A stretch of DNA of 64,000 bases from Curtobacterium flaccumfaciens UCD-AKU (GCF_000349565.1 NZ_KB714607.1:160430-224429); one strand, 5' to 3'. Counted from the stretch's first letter, positions 44,589 to 52,611 are shown. The notes: generated by a model from the sequence alone, not told the origin. Translations and numbers: made by a program.

Positions 44589-45893
44589 ATGGACTGGTGG
44601 AACGACCTGACCGACTGGACTTCGTCCGACACGGGGTGGCGGGTGCTCTCGGGCGCTGTGATCCCCTTCGTCGCGATCGTCGTGGCTGGTGTCATCGCGG
44701 CGCTCATCGGGCGCAGCGCGACCAAGCGGGTCGTGGCGCTGCAGGAGCGGGAATCGAAGAACGCGGCCGTGGCCGCGATCCTGACGGCTGCGCGCAAGGC
44801 TGCCGCGTGGGGATCGCTCGGGCACGACGAGCGCGCCTACGCCGACCACCTGGCCGAGGACGCCGACATCCGGCTGCGCCTGCTCGCCGTGCAGGGTGCG
44901 CCGCTGGCCGCCAACTGGGCCCAGCACGAGATCGCCGACATCAAGAAGAACTCGTCGACGTTCAGCTTCCAGGCGGACCAGTCCCTCGCCGAGTTCCGTG
45001 ACCGCCTGCTCGACTGGCAGGCACGTCCGAGCCGTGCGCGCAAGCTCTTCAAGGCCGACCTCGAGCGCTGGAAGTTCGAGTCTCCGGACCCCGACGCCGA
45101 CCTGATCAAGCGCCAGCAGGACTGGAACGCCGACCAGGGCGAGGCCCCGCGCACCCAGGCGCAGGCCCCGGCCCCGGCTGCTCCGGTCGAGCGCGCCACC
45201 CCGACGACGACCTCGCTGCGTCCGGCGCAGCGCCCCGCATCAGCGCCTTCGGTCCCGGCAGCCACCGCACCCGCTGCTGGTTCGCCCGCTGCCGGTGCGG
45301 CTGCGCCCGGAACCGCAGCCGCCGGATCCACCGGTGGGACGACCCCGTCGTTCTCGGTGAACCGCGGTGCCGGCACGAACCAGAACCGCGGGAGCACCGA
45401 CCCGAACGCCACACGCTCCTTCGGCGAGAACACCACCCGCGTCTACGGCGACGACGAGGCTGCGCCGCCGGTGCGCCCGGCGCTCGGCACCCCGACCTCA
45501 CCCGCACGCTCCACCCCGGGTCGCAGCACGGACGAAACCGAGGCCGTGGACGACGCCAGCGCCACCCGTGCCTTCGGCGGCGCGAGCGCCACCCGTGCGT
45601 TCGGCGACACCGACCGCGCACCGCGGAACGACCGCCCGTCCTCTACCGACCGCGCCGTCGCGACGCCCACGGCAGCCGAGGCGCACGTCAACCGCACACC
45701 GGCGAACGACGTCCCGCCGGCGTCGGCTCCCCGGGTCGAGACCCCCGGAACGACGAACACCACGTCCGTCCCGACGCGTCTGGGCCAGGCCCCCGCCGAA
45801 CCGGCCGACGCGAACGAGACATCGGAAGCGCCGTACACGCAGCCGATCAGCGCCGCCGAACTCCGGCGCCGCGCCGCGGACGACGACGAGTAA
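44589..45893 (+). CDS. Membrane-anchored protein with ATRxFG-repeat disordered tail
   Basis: The 434-residue protein has one N-terminal membrane span (about 22-42, VIPFVAIVVAGVIAALIG), a helical cytoplasmic domain (45-170, including RKAAAWGSLGHDERAYADHL), then about 250 residues of Pro/Ala/Thr-rich disorder. The tail contains spaced copies of a short motif: NATRSFG, NTTRVYG, SATRAFG, SATRAFG, some flanked by acidic residues, suggesting phosphorylation or FHA-domain docking (inference). No named family is recognised. Confidence 0.82.
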   Translation: MDWWNDLTDWTSSDTGWRVLSGAVIPFVAIVVAGVIAALIGRSATKRVVALQERESKNAAVAAILTAARKAAAWGSLGHDERAYADHLAEDADIRLRLLAVQGAPLAANWAQHEIADIKKNSSTFSFQADQSLAEFRDRLLDWQARPSRARKLFKADLERWKFESPDPDADLIKRQQDWNADQGEAPRTQAQAPAPAAPVERATPTTTSLRPAQRPASAPSVPAATAPAAGSPAAGAAAPGTAAAGSTGGTTPSFSVNRGAGTNQNRGSTDPNATRSFGENTTRVYGDDEAAPPVRPALGTPTSPARSTPGRSTDETEAVDDASATRAFGGASATRAFGDTDRAPRNDRPSSTDRAVATPTAAEAHVNRTPANDVPPASAPRVETPGTTNTTSVPTRLGQAPAEPADANETSEAPYTQPISAAELRRRAADDDE

Positions 45894-45919
45894 CAGCCGC
45901 CACGACGCCACAGCGACGA

Positions 45920-45958
45920 GAACAGGGCCGCCATCCGCACAGGATGGCGGCCCTGTTC
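45920..45958. terminator. Terminator hairpin
   Basis: GAACAGGGCCGCCATCC (45920-45936) pairs exactly with 45942-45958 around GCACA. It lies between the membrane-protein gene and the oppositely oriented tRNA-Arg, and could end both. Confidence 0.85.
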
Positions 45959-45966
45959 GTCTTCGG

Positions 45967-46039
45967 TGCCCCCGGCAGGAATCGAACCCGCGGCACGGTG
46001 GGTAGAAACCACCTGCTCTATCCACTGAGCTACGGAGGC
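45967..46039 (-). tRNA. tRNA-Arg (anticodon TCT)
   Basis: On the minus strand GCCTCCG pairs with CGGGGGC (one T-G pair), followed by discriminator A. The anticodon stem GGTGG/CCACC holds the loop TTTCTAC, giving anticodon TCT. CCA is not encoded. A nonulosonate cluster starts 111 bp away on the other strand. Confidence 0.95.
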
Positions 46040-46149
46040 AAGCAGCGTCGATTGTAGCGCCGTGACCAGATCCGGCGGTTGCCCAACGGTCGGCCGCCGT
46101 CTGCTCTCCGTTCCCCTCCGGGACACCCGCGCTTCGTAGCGTCCGGAGC

Positions 46150-46917
46150 ATGCGCACCACCGGTTCCGTCCTCGCCGTCGTGCCCGCGCGTGCCGGGTCG
46201 AAGGGGATCCCCGGCAAGAACCTCCGCACCGTCGCGGGTCGTTCGCTGGTCCGTCGTGCGGTCGAGTCGGCTCGGCTGGCCGCGAGCATCGACGAGGTGG
46301 TCGTCACGACCGACGGCGACGCGATCGCCGCTGAGGCGGTCGCCTCCGGTGCCGCCGTGGTCCGCCGTCCGGCCGAGCTCGCCGGTGACGAGGCATCGTC
46401 CGAGTCCGCGCTGCTGCACGTCCTCGACGCGATCAGCACGCCACTGCCCGAGGTCCTCGTCTTCCTGCAGGCGACCTCGCCGTTCATCGACCCGGCCGAC
46501 CTCGACGCCGCCGTCGCGCGCGTGGTCGACGGGCACGCCGACGCGGTGTTCGCGGCCGCAGCGTCGCACGCGTTCCTGTGGCGGACCGCGCCGGACGGCA
46601 CCGCGGTCGCGGTCAACCACGACGCTGCGACCAGACCGCGCCGCCAGGACCGTGAGCCGGAGTTCCGCGAGACCGGCGCGTTCTACGTGATGCGGACGTC
46701 GGGGTTCCTCGAGCACCGGCACCGGTTCCACGGCCGCGTCGAGCTGGCAGTCGTCGACGGTGCCCGCGCGATCGACATCGACGACGAAGCCGACCTGGCC
46801 CTCGCAGAAGCCCTCGCCGAAGCCCTCGCCGAACCACTCGCCGAAGTGCCCACAGCCACCACGACCCGAGACCCATCCCCGACGCGGGCCACCCCCGCAC
46901 CGAACGGAGCACCATGA
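46150..46917 (+). CDS. neuA: CMP-nonulosonate (acylneuraminate) cytidylyltransferase
   Basis: Activates a sialic-acid-like sugar with CTP. The 255-residue product has the nucleotide-binding motif VVPARAGSKGIPGKNL near the N-terminus, followed by FLQATSPF and DIDDEADLALAE. After the core, the sequence runs into a 12-bp tandem repeat (ALAEALAEPLAEVP) and a Thr/Pro tail absent from typical members. Its stop overlaps neuB by 4 bp. Confidence 0.9.
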   Translation: MRTTGSVLAVVPARAGSKGIPGKNLRTVAGRSLVRRAVESARLAASIDEVVVTTDGDAIAAEAVASGAAVVRRPAELAGDEASSESALLHVLDAISTPLPEVLVFLQATSPFIDPADLDAAVARVVDGHADAVFAAAASHAFLWRTAPDGTAVAVNHDAATRPRRQDREPEFRETGAFYVMRTSGFLEHRHRFHGRVELAVVDGARAIDIDDEADLALAEALAEALAEPLAEVPTATTTRDPSPTRATPAPNGAP

Positions 46918-47786
46918 CCGTCACCATCGGTACGTCCACGATCGGCGCGGGCCACCCCGCCTACCTCATCGGCGAGATCGGCCTGAACCACAACGGCGAC
47001 GTCGACATCGCGAAGCAGCTCATCGACGTCGCTGCCGACGCCGGCCTGCAGGCCGTCAAGTTCCAGAAGCGCACCCCCGCGATCTCCACGCCGGAGCACA
47101 TGAAGAACACCCCGCGCAGCACCCCGTGGGGCGACATGACCTACCTGGAGTACCGCTACCGCGTCGAGTTCGACCGCGACCAGTACATCGAGATCGGTGA
47201 CCACGCGACCCTCCGCGGTCTCGACTGGTTCGCGTCGCCGTGGGACGAGCCGTCGGTGGACTTCCTCGAGGACCTCAACGTCGTCGCCTACAAGATCGCC
47301 TCGGCGTCGGTGACGGACCTCGGGATGCTCGCCGCGGTCGCCGCGACCGGCAAGCCCGTCATCCTGTCGACCGGCATGTCCACGCTCGAGCAGATCGACG
47401 CCGCCGTCGAGACCCTCGGCACCGACCGCCTCGTCCTCATGCACGCGACGTCGACCTACCCGCTGCCCGCCGAGGAGGCGAACCTCCGCATGATCGACAC
47501 GCTCGCCCACCGGTACGCGGGCGTCCCCGTCGGCTACTCCGGCCACGAGCCCGGCCTGCAGATCTCGATCGCCGCGGTCGCCCTCGGCGCCACGGCCGTC
47601 GAACGGCACATCACGCTGGACCGCACGATGTGGGGCTCCGACCACGCCGCGTCCCTCGAGCCGCACGGCCTGAAGACGCTCGCCCGTGACATCCGCATCA
47701 TCGAGACCGCCCTCGGCGACGGCGTCAAGCGCATCTTCCCCGGCGAGCAGGCACCGCTCGCGAAGCTGCGTCGTGTCGGCGCGTGA
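46914..47786 (+). CDS. neuB: Nonulosonate (N-acetylneuraminate-type) synthase lacking the SAF domain
   Basis: Condenses phosphoenolpyruvate with a 6-carbon amino sugar to give a nonulosonic acid. The 290-residue protein has the NeuB barrel with GEIGLNHNGD, FQKRTP, HATSTYP and GYSGHEPG. Typical NeuB proteins are about 340-350 residues because of a C-terminal SAF (antifreeze-like) domain that completes the neighbouring active site; this one stops right after the barrel. The 3' end lies in a 71-bp tandem repeat. It is coupled to neuA. Sugar identity (sialic, legionaminic or other) cannot be told. Confidence 0.89.
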   Translation: MTVTIGTSTIGAGHPAYLIGEIGLNHNGDVDIAKQLIDVAADAGLQAVKFQKRTPAISTPEHMKNTPRSTPWGDMTYLEYRYRVEFDRDQYIEIGDHATLRGLDWFASPWDEPSVDFLEDLNVVAYKIASASVTDLGMLAAVAATGKPVILSTGMSTLEQIDAAVETLGTDRLVLMHATSTYPLPAEEANLRMIDTLAHRYAGVPVGYSGHEPGLQISIAAVALGATAVERHITLDRTMWGSDHAASLEPHGLKTLARDIRIIETALGDGVKRIFPGEQAPLAKLRRVGA

Positions 47787-47930
47787 GCGCATGCAGTCGC
47801 CATCCGGGCACCGGCGAGCAGGCACCGCTCGCGAAGCTGCGTCGCGTCGGCGCGTGAGCGCATGCAGTCCCCATCCGGGCGCCGGCGAGCAGGCACCGCT
47901 CGCGAAGCTGCGTCGCGTCGGCGCGTGAGC
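47741..47930. repeat. 71-bp tandem repeat, about 2.7 copies, spanning the neuB stop
   Basis: Units start at 47741, 47812 and 47883 with CGGCGAGCAGGCACCGCTCG and differ by only a few bases. Unit 1 encodes the last 15 residues and stop of neuB (GEQAPLAKLRRVGA). Unit 3 runs to about 47930 and supplies a GTG upstream of the next gene. The period is not a multiple of three. Confidence 0.92.
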
Positions 47931-47939
47931 GGAGCGCAC

Positions 47940-49487
47940 GTGAGCACCGCGCACGTGACCGGCCCGGTCGACGGGACCCGCGCCCTGGACGTGCCGGCTG
48001 ACGGCGGTGGGTCGACCGGCGGACGGGAGGCGCGCCTCCCGTCCGACGCGTCACCACGCGTCCGACGCGTGGTCGGCCTGGTCGACACCGACTCGTTCGC
48101 GAAGTGGGGCGCCCACCTGCTGGCGACCGCGCCCGCCGACTGGGACCTGGAGCTGCGCACCGTGGCGACCCCGCGGTCGGCCAGTCCGAAGCAGCTGCGT
48201 TCGGCGTTCCGCGGGTTGGACCGACGACTCGCCCACCTGCACCGCGAACCGCCCGTACCGAAGGACGTCGACGCCGCCGTCGAGGAGCTCCGACAGGACC
48301 CGCCGGACGCCGTCCTGGTGTCCTTGATCGGGCCCGTGGCCGAACTCGTGATCGACGAGGTGCACCGGCGGATCCCGGACCGGCCGGTGCTGGTGTCGGG
48401 GCTGCCGGGGATCTCGTTCCCCGCGAAGTGGAAGGGCATCTTCTTCCGCGCCCGGGCCGACCTGTTCGTGCTGCACAGCCACCGCGAGGTGCGCGCGTAC
48501 GAGGAACTGGCGCGCGAGGGCGGGGTCGAGCCGCACTTCGCACTCGCCACACTGCCGTTCGCCCGGGGTGCCGGCGCGACCGGCGGTACCGGCGCGACGG
48601 GCGCGACGGGCGCGCCCGTCCGCGACTCCGTCGTCTTCGCGGCGCAGCCGAGTGTGCCGCTCGAGCGGGCCGACCGAGCCCTCGTCGTGCGCTGGCTCGT
48701 CGACACGGCCCGCGCGCACCCGGAGTGGCGCGTCGTCATCAAGACCCGCGCCGCGGCCGGCGAGCACCAGACGCACCGCGAGGAGCACCCGTACCCGGAC
48801 CTGGTGCCGGCGGACGCCCCGGCCAACCTGGTGGTGGAGAGCGGCCCGATGGCCGACCACCTCGACCGCGCGGTGGCACTCGTGACGATCAGTTCGACGG
48901 CCGTCCTCGAGGCTGCGGCCCGGGGTGTCCCCGCGCTCACGCTCACCGACTTCGGGATCGGGCGGCACCTGATCAACGAGGTGTTCGTGGGGAGTGGCCT
49001 CGAGGGGGACGCCGTCGACCTGGTCGACGGCCGGTTCGGGGCCGTCCGGCCGGAGTGGATGCGGGACAACTACTTCCACCCGGCCGCCGAGGACGACTGG
49101 CAGCGCCGACTGGTGGACCTCATGGCCCGACGGGACGCCGGGAGGCTGGTGGACCGGGCACCGGCTCGGCGGAGCCGTGGTGGGGCGCTGCGACGTGCGT
49201 GGGAGCGGAAGAACGCCCTCGGTGGGGCCGATCGAAGCCCGCTCGGGCTGGTCGCGCTGGGCATCGGGGCGCCGATCCGGAGTGCGAAGCGCCTGGCGCG
49301 GCGCATGCGGGCACTGATCGATCCGCCGGAGCCCGTCGTGGTTTCGGCGCCGACGTCGCAGCGCGCAGGAGGGCGCGTCGCTGCGCCCGCGTCGGGGGCC
49401 GCCGCTGGGACGGCCGCGGCAGCGGCTCGGTCAGAGCGCCTTGGCCACCGCGAGCAGGAGCTGGTCCCGGGTCGGGACGCCGGGTGA
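47940..49487 (+). CDS. Putative glycosyltransferase next to neuA-neuB (DUF6716-like)
   Basis: The 515-residue protein shows two Rossmann-like halves: VVGLVDTDSFAKWGAHLLAT near residue 45 and a second half with GPMADHLDRAVALVTISSTA and LEAAARGVPALTLTDFGIG, the pattern of GT-B or polysialyl/teichoic-type transferases. I recall DUF6716 proteins beside neuA/neuB in related genomes. The GTG at 47940 has GGAG 6 nt upstream; a GTG at 47925 lies within the tandem repeat. The N-terminal tail contains REARLPS from a palindromic element and a GATGGTGATGATGA stretch splits the halves. Acceptor unknown. Confidence 0.77.
   Translation: MSTAHVTGPVDGTRALDVPADGGGSTGGREARLPSDASPRVRRVVGLVDTDSFAKWGAHLLATAPADWDLELRTVATPRSASPKQLRSAFRGLDRRLAHLHREPPVPKDVDAAVEELRQDPPDAVLVSLIGPVAELVIDEVHRRIPDRPVLVSGLPGISFPAKWKGIFFRARADLFVLHSHREVRAYEELAREGGVEPHFALATLPFARGAGATGGTGATGATGAPVRDSVVFAAQPSVPLERADRALVVRWLVDTARAHPEWRVVIKTRAAAGEHQTHREEHPYPDLVPADAPANLVVESGPMADHLDRAVALVTISSTAVLEAAARGVPALTLTDFGIGRHLINEVFVGSGLEGDAVDLVDGRFGAVRPEWMRDNYFHPAAEDDWQRRLVDLMARRDAGRLVDRAPARRSRGGALRRAWERKNALGGADRSPLGLVALGIGAPIRSAKRLARRMRALIDPPEPVVVSAPTSQRAGGRVAAPASGAAAGTAAAAARSERLGHREQELVPGRDAG
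48021..48044. repeat. Perfect 24-bp GGAGGC-family palindrome in the glycosyltransferase gene
   Basis: Half-site GGACGGGAGGCG followed directly by its complement. It is read in frame as GGREARLPS, matching the LEARL peptides produced by the same family in the GH5 and DppDF genes. Confidence 0.75.
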
Positions 49488-49691
49488 ACGGAAGACCTCG
49501 GTGCCGTCGTCCTGCCGCACGATGATCGTGGGCGTGGACCGGACACCGAGGTCTTCCGCGTCGTCGGGGTGCGCCGCCACGTCGTGTTCGGTCACGGTGA
49601 GCCCGGGGACGAGCGCCGAGGCCTCGGCCGACACCCGGCGGGCGGCGGCGCACGGCGCACAGAAGGCGGACGTCCAGAGATCGAGCTGCAT
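49431..49691 (-). CDS. Thioredoxin/NrdH-like small redox protein
   Basis: The 86-residue product starts MQLDLWTSAFCAPC, with a CxxC redox site (CAPC, residues 11-14) and the cis-proline segment RSTPTIIVR near residue 53. It probably reduces disulphides in the cytoplasm. The ATG at 49691 follows GCAGGACC; a TTG four codons upstream is an alternative. Its 3' end overlaps the convergent glycosyltransferase gene by 57 bp. Confidence 0.86.
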   Translation of the reverse strand: MQLDLWTSAFCAPCAAARRVSAEASALVPGLTVTEHDVAAHPDDAEDLGVRSTPTIIVRQDDGTEVFRSPGVPTRDQLLLAVAKAL

Positions 49692-49720
49692 GTGGTCCTG
49701 CAACGCGGCGGGTGGGGGTT

Positions 49721-50011
49721 CTACTCCCGGTCGAACTCACCGCTGCGGTCGCCGCGGTCCTGCAGGTCGTCCACGGGGTCGGACTCGCTCGGCTCGTAGG
49801 TGAACTCGACCGAGATCTGGTCGAGCACCTGGCGGGACTTGGTGGCGCGGTAGGTGAAGGCCGTCTGCAGGCCCTCGACGTCGGCGAACACCGTGACCTC
49901 GTCGTCCAGCGCGTCGCTCGTGGCGGTGCGGGTGTCGGTCGTGCCGTCGAAGGGGCCGCCGTGGAAGATCGCGGTGTACTCGTCGCCTTCGTGGATGGTG
50001 ATGTCGCTCAT
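49721..50011 (-). CDS. Small acidic hypothetical protein, 96 residues
   Basis: Starts MSDITIHEGDEYTAIFHGGP after a GAAGGGATGC box. The sequence is acidic and beta-rich (GLQTAFTYRATKSRQVLDQI then SVEFTYEPSESDPVDDLQDR). No family is recognised, no signal peptide. It lies 30 bp upstream of the thioredoxin-like gene on the same strand and is likely co-transcribed. Confidence 0.76.
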   Translation of the reverse strand: MSDITIHEGDEYTAIFHGGPFDGTTDTRTATSDALDDEVTVFADVEGLQTAFTYRATKSRQVLDQISVEFTYEPSESDPVDDLQDRGDRSGEFDRE

Positions 50012-50059
50012 GCATCCCTTCTACCAGGCGGCGGCTGGGGCATTCTGTTCAGCCCGTCC

Positions 50060-50142
50060 TTGCGCGGCGGTCCTCGCCCGTTGCGCGGCGGCCCTCGCAC
50101 GTTGCACGGCGGTCTTCGCCGGTTGCGCCCCGGTCGCCGCCG
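50060..50142. repeat. 21-bp tandem repeat upstream of marR
   Basis: Four units of TTGCGCGGCGGTCCTCGCCCG type start at 50060, 50081, 50102 and 50123 (the last is 20 bp). They end 3 bp before the nested palindrome of the marR promoter. No gene is evident in the repeat, although 21 bp would keep frame. Confidence 0.8.
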
Positions 50143-50144
50143 TT

Positions 50145-50176
50145 GCGGAATGCATAGCATCGCTATATAGTTCCGC
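50145..50176. promoter_or_regulatory. Nested palindromic operator and -10 of the marR-MFS operon
   Basis: GCGGAA (50145-50150) faces TTCCGC (50171-50176), and inside them ATAGC (50154-50158) faces GCTAT (50162-50166). A TATATA -10-like element (50164-50169) ends 8 nt before the marR ATG, so a leaderless message with self-repression is likely. Confidence 0.65.
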
Positions 50177-50177
50177 T

Positions 50178-50627
50178 ATGGAAACACCGCGCGAGCAGAC
50201 GATCGAGACCCTCCTCGTCTCCGTCAACCGCCTGATCCGCCGCGCCGTCCAGTCGACGGGCAACACGTCCTCCACCGCCGTCTGGCGCACACTCGGCATC
50301 CTCGAGACCGACGAGCCCCTGCGGCTCGGCGAGCTGGCCACCGCGTCGCGCGTGGCGCAGCCCACGATGACCCGGCTCGTCGCTGGCATGCTCGCCGACG
50401 GTCTGGTCAGCCGCAGCGTCGACCCCGGCGACTCCCGCGGGCAGCTCGTCGAACTCACCGACGCCGGGCGCGACCGGCTCGCGGCCTGGCGTTCCACCCT
50501 CACCAGCACGGTCGGCCCGTTGTTCGCCGACCTGACCGACGACGACTGGGACGTCCTGCACCACGCGGCGGACCTGATCGCCCAGCGCACCCGGACAACC
50601 CCCAACGGAACGGAGATCCCCGCGTGA
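50178..50627 (+). CDS. MarR-family transcriptional regulator
   Basis: The 149-residue winged-helix protein has the recognition region RLGELATASRVAQPTMTRLV and the wing motif DPGDSRGQLVELTDAGRDRL. It starts METPREQTIE. It is followed with a GTGA overlap by an MFS exporter, the usual layout for a repressor that controls its own efflux pump in response to a small toxic ligand. Confidence 0.93.
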   Translation: METPREQTIETLLVSVNRLIRRAVQSTGNTSSTAVWRTLGILETDEPLRLGELATASRVAQPTMTRLVAGMLADGLVSRSVDPGDSRGQLVELTDAGRDRLAAWRSTLTSTVGPLFADLTDDDWDVLHHAADLIAQRTRTTPNGTEIPA

Positions 50628-51865
50628 ACGCCCACGCACCCGCCGGCCGGTCCGGCTCCATCCTCAAGCAGTCGTCCGCGGTCTGGGCGATCGCCTTCGC
50701 CTGCGTCGTCGCGTTCATGGGCATCGGCCTCGTCGACCCGATCCTCCCCGCGATCGCCGCGTCCCTGAAGGCGACCCCGGCGCAGACCGAGCTGCTCTTC
50801 ACGAGCTACCTCGCCGTCACCGGTGTCGCGATGTTCTTCACGAGCTGGGTCTCGAGCCGCATCGGCGCGAAGCGCACCCTGCTCATCGGACTCGCCCTGA
50901 TCGTGGTCTTCTCGGTCCTCGCCGCGACGTCGAACAGCGTGTGGAGCATCATCGACTTCCGCGCCGGGTGGGGTCTCGGCAACGCGCTCTTCATCTCCAC
51001 CGCGCTCGCGACCATCGTCGGGGCAGCGTCGGGCGGCACCGCCTCGGCGATCATCCTGTACGAGGCAGCGCTCGGCCTCGGCATCGCCGTCGGCCCTCTC
51101 GTCGGAGGCCTGCTCGGCTCGGTGAGCTGGCGCGGCCCGTTCTTCGGCGTGACCACCTTGATGGCCGTCGCGTTCATCGCCATCGTCGCCCTGCTCAAGA
51201 CCGGCAGTCTCGAGAAGCCCACACCCACCAAGCTCTCCGCACCGTTCCGCGCTCTCGGTCGTCCCGCGCTCGCCGCACTCGCCGCGACCGCGCTGTTCTA
51301 CAACATCGGCTTCTTCGTCCTGCTGGCGTACACGCCGTTCCCGCTCGGCTTCGGCGCGCTCGGCATCGGGTTCACGTTCTTCGGCTGGGGTGTCGGCCTC
51401 GCCATCACGTCGGTGTGGGTCGCCCCGATGCTCACCGCCCGGCTCCGCAGGACGACCGTGCTGAAGATCGCGCTGCCCTTGCTCGCACTCGACCTGTTCG
51501 CCGCCGCGCTCGTCGTCCGGTCGCAGGTGGGCCTGATCATCTGCGTCGTCATCGGCGGCCTCGTGCTCGGTGTCCTGAACACCGTGTTGACCGAGTGCGT
51601 CATGGAGGCCACCGACCTCCCCCGCTCGGTCGCCTCGAGCGCCTACTCCGCCGTCCGCTTCATCGGCGGTGCCATCGCCCCGCCCGTCGCGACCCTGCTC
51701 GCCGACGCGTACTCCCCCTCGGCGGCGTACGTCTTCGCGGGTGCGTCCGTCGCGGTCGCCTTCGTCGTGATCCTCTGCACCACCAAGGTCCTGCGCCGCG
51801 TCGACGACGGTGCCGAGCCCGAGCGCGTCGAGGCCGAGGCGATCACCGCCGGCGAGATGGTCTAG
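50624..51865 (+). CDS. MFS efflux transporter controlled by the upstream MarR
   Basis: The 413-residue protein has about 12 membrane spans, starting VNAHAPAGRSGS then VWAIAFACVVAFMGIGLVDP. The MFS motif A region is SRIGAKRTLLIGLALI between TM2 and TM3, and LYEAALGLGIAVGPLVGGLL (motif C) in TM5 is characteristic of antiporters. GTG start overlaps the marR stop. Substrate unknown. Confidence 0.92.
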   Translation: MNAHAPAGRSGSILKQSSAVWAIAFACVVAFMGIGLVDPILPAIAASLKATPAQTELLFTSYLAVTGVAMFFTSWVSSRIGAKRTLLIGLALIVVFSVLAATSNSVWSIIDFRAGWGLGNALFISTALATIVGAASGGTASAIILYEAALGLGIAVGPLVGGLLGSVSWRGPFFGVTTLMAVAFIAIVALLKTGSLEKPTPTKLSAPFRALGRPALAALAATALFYNIGFFVLLAYTPFPLGFGALGIGFTFFGWGVGLAITSVWVAPMLTARLRRTTVLKIALPLLALDLFAAALVVRSQVGLIICVVIGGLVLGVLNTVLTECVMEATDLPRSVASSAYSAVRFIGGAIAPPVATLLADAYSPSAAYVFAGASVAVAFVVILCTTKVLRRVDDGAEPERVEAEAITAGEMV

Positions 51866-52611
51866 GGGCGGGGCGGGTCCACCGCCACGCGGACGCTCCC
51901 CGCTCGCCCCGATTCTCCCGCCTGCCCCGCTTCTCCCGCTTCTCCGCGAGCGGGCGAAATGCCCGGGTGTCCCCCGTGGGCACTCCGGCATTTCGCCCGT
52001 TCGTGCATCTGCGTGCCCGCTCCCCCGTACACCCGTGCACTCACTCCCCTCTCCACCTGAGCGGGCGAAATGCCCGGGTTCGCCCGCAGGGCGACCCGGG
52101 CATTTCGCCCACTCGCGGAGGACTCGAGCGGCCGGCGGGAACGCCGCGGCAGGCGGGGTGGAACGAACCGCCTGGAGGCGCGACGCAGCCCGCCGGGGTC
52201 GCCACGGGCCTCCAGGCGGTCGCCGGCAGTGCTGTCGGCTCGCGTCGCGGCCGAGCGGGCGGAACATCCGGGTGCGTCCGCCCAGTGGGCCCGGCATTTC
52301 GCCCGCTCGCGGTGGGGGCGCAAGTCCGAGCGGGAACGCCGCGGCAGACGGGTGGAACGAGCTGACTGGAGGCGCGGGGCGGCCTGCCGGGGTCGTGACG
52401 GTCCTCCAGCCGGTCGCGTGCACCGCCTGCGCTTCGTGTCCCGGACGAGCGGGCGAAATACCCGGGTGCGTCCGGAGGGCGACCCGGGCATTTCGCCCGT
52501 TCGCGGATCCGACCCACGGAACGGGCCGATGCGGGCACGGGCACGGGCACGCACGCCCCCCCGCCCGCGGCCCGTACGGGAGGCACGCAGGGCGGGAATA
52601 GGATCGAGGAC
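51866..52611. repeat. Alternating array of two palindromic repeat families in a 746-bp gene-free interval
   Basis: Four copies of a 57-58-bp element A (51947-52003, 52058-52115, 52252-52309, 52446-52503) have arms of the CGAGCGGGCGAAATGCC type and a GC-rich loop. Between copies 2-3 and 3-4 lie two copies of a roughly 95-bp element B, each with GCGGGAACGCCGCGGCAG then CTGGAGG...CCTCCAG arms (for example 52167-52179 with 52208-52220). The remainder has no gene and ends in a GGCACG-rich stretch before orn. A fifth A copy is at 62617-62674. Confidence 0.9.

Noticed and set aside
47787-47939. A small gene or SAF-domain remnant between neuB and the glycosyltransferase
   Set aside because: The interval consists of repeat units copied from the neuB 3' end; none of its frames resembles a SAF domain.
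51947-52503. CRISPR-like array
   Set aside because: Repeats are 57-58-bp inverted repeats with variable loops, spacing is uneven, spacers are themselves repeats and no cas genes are near.
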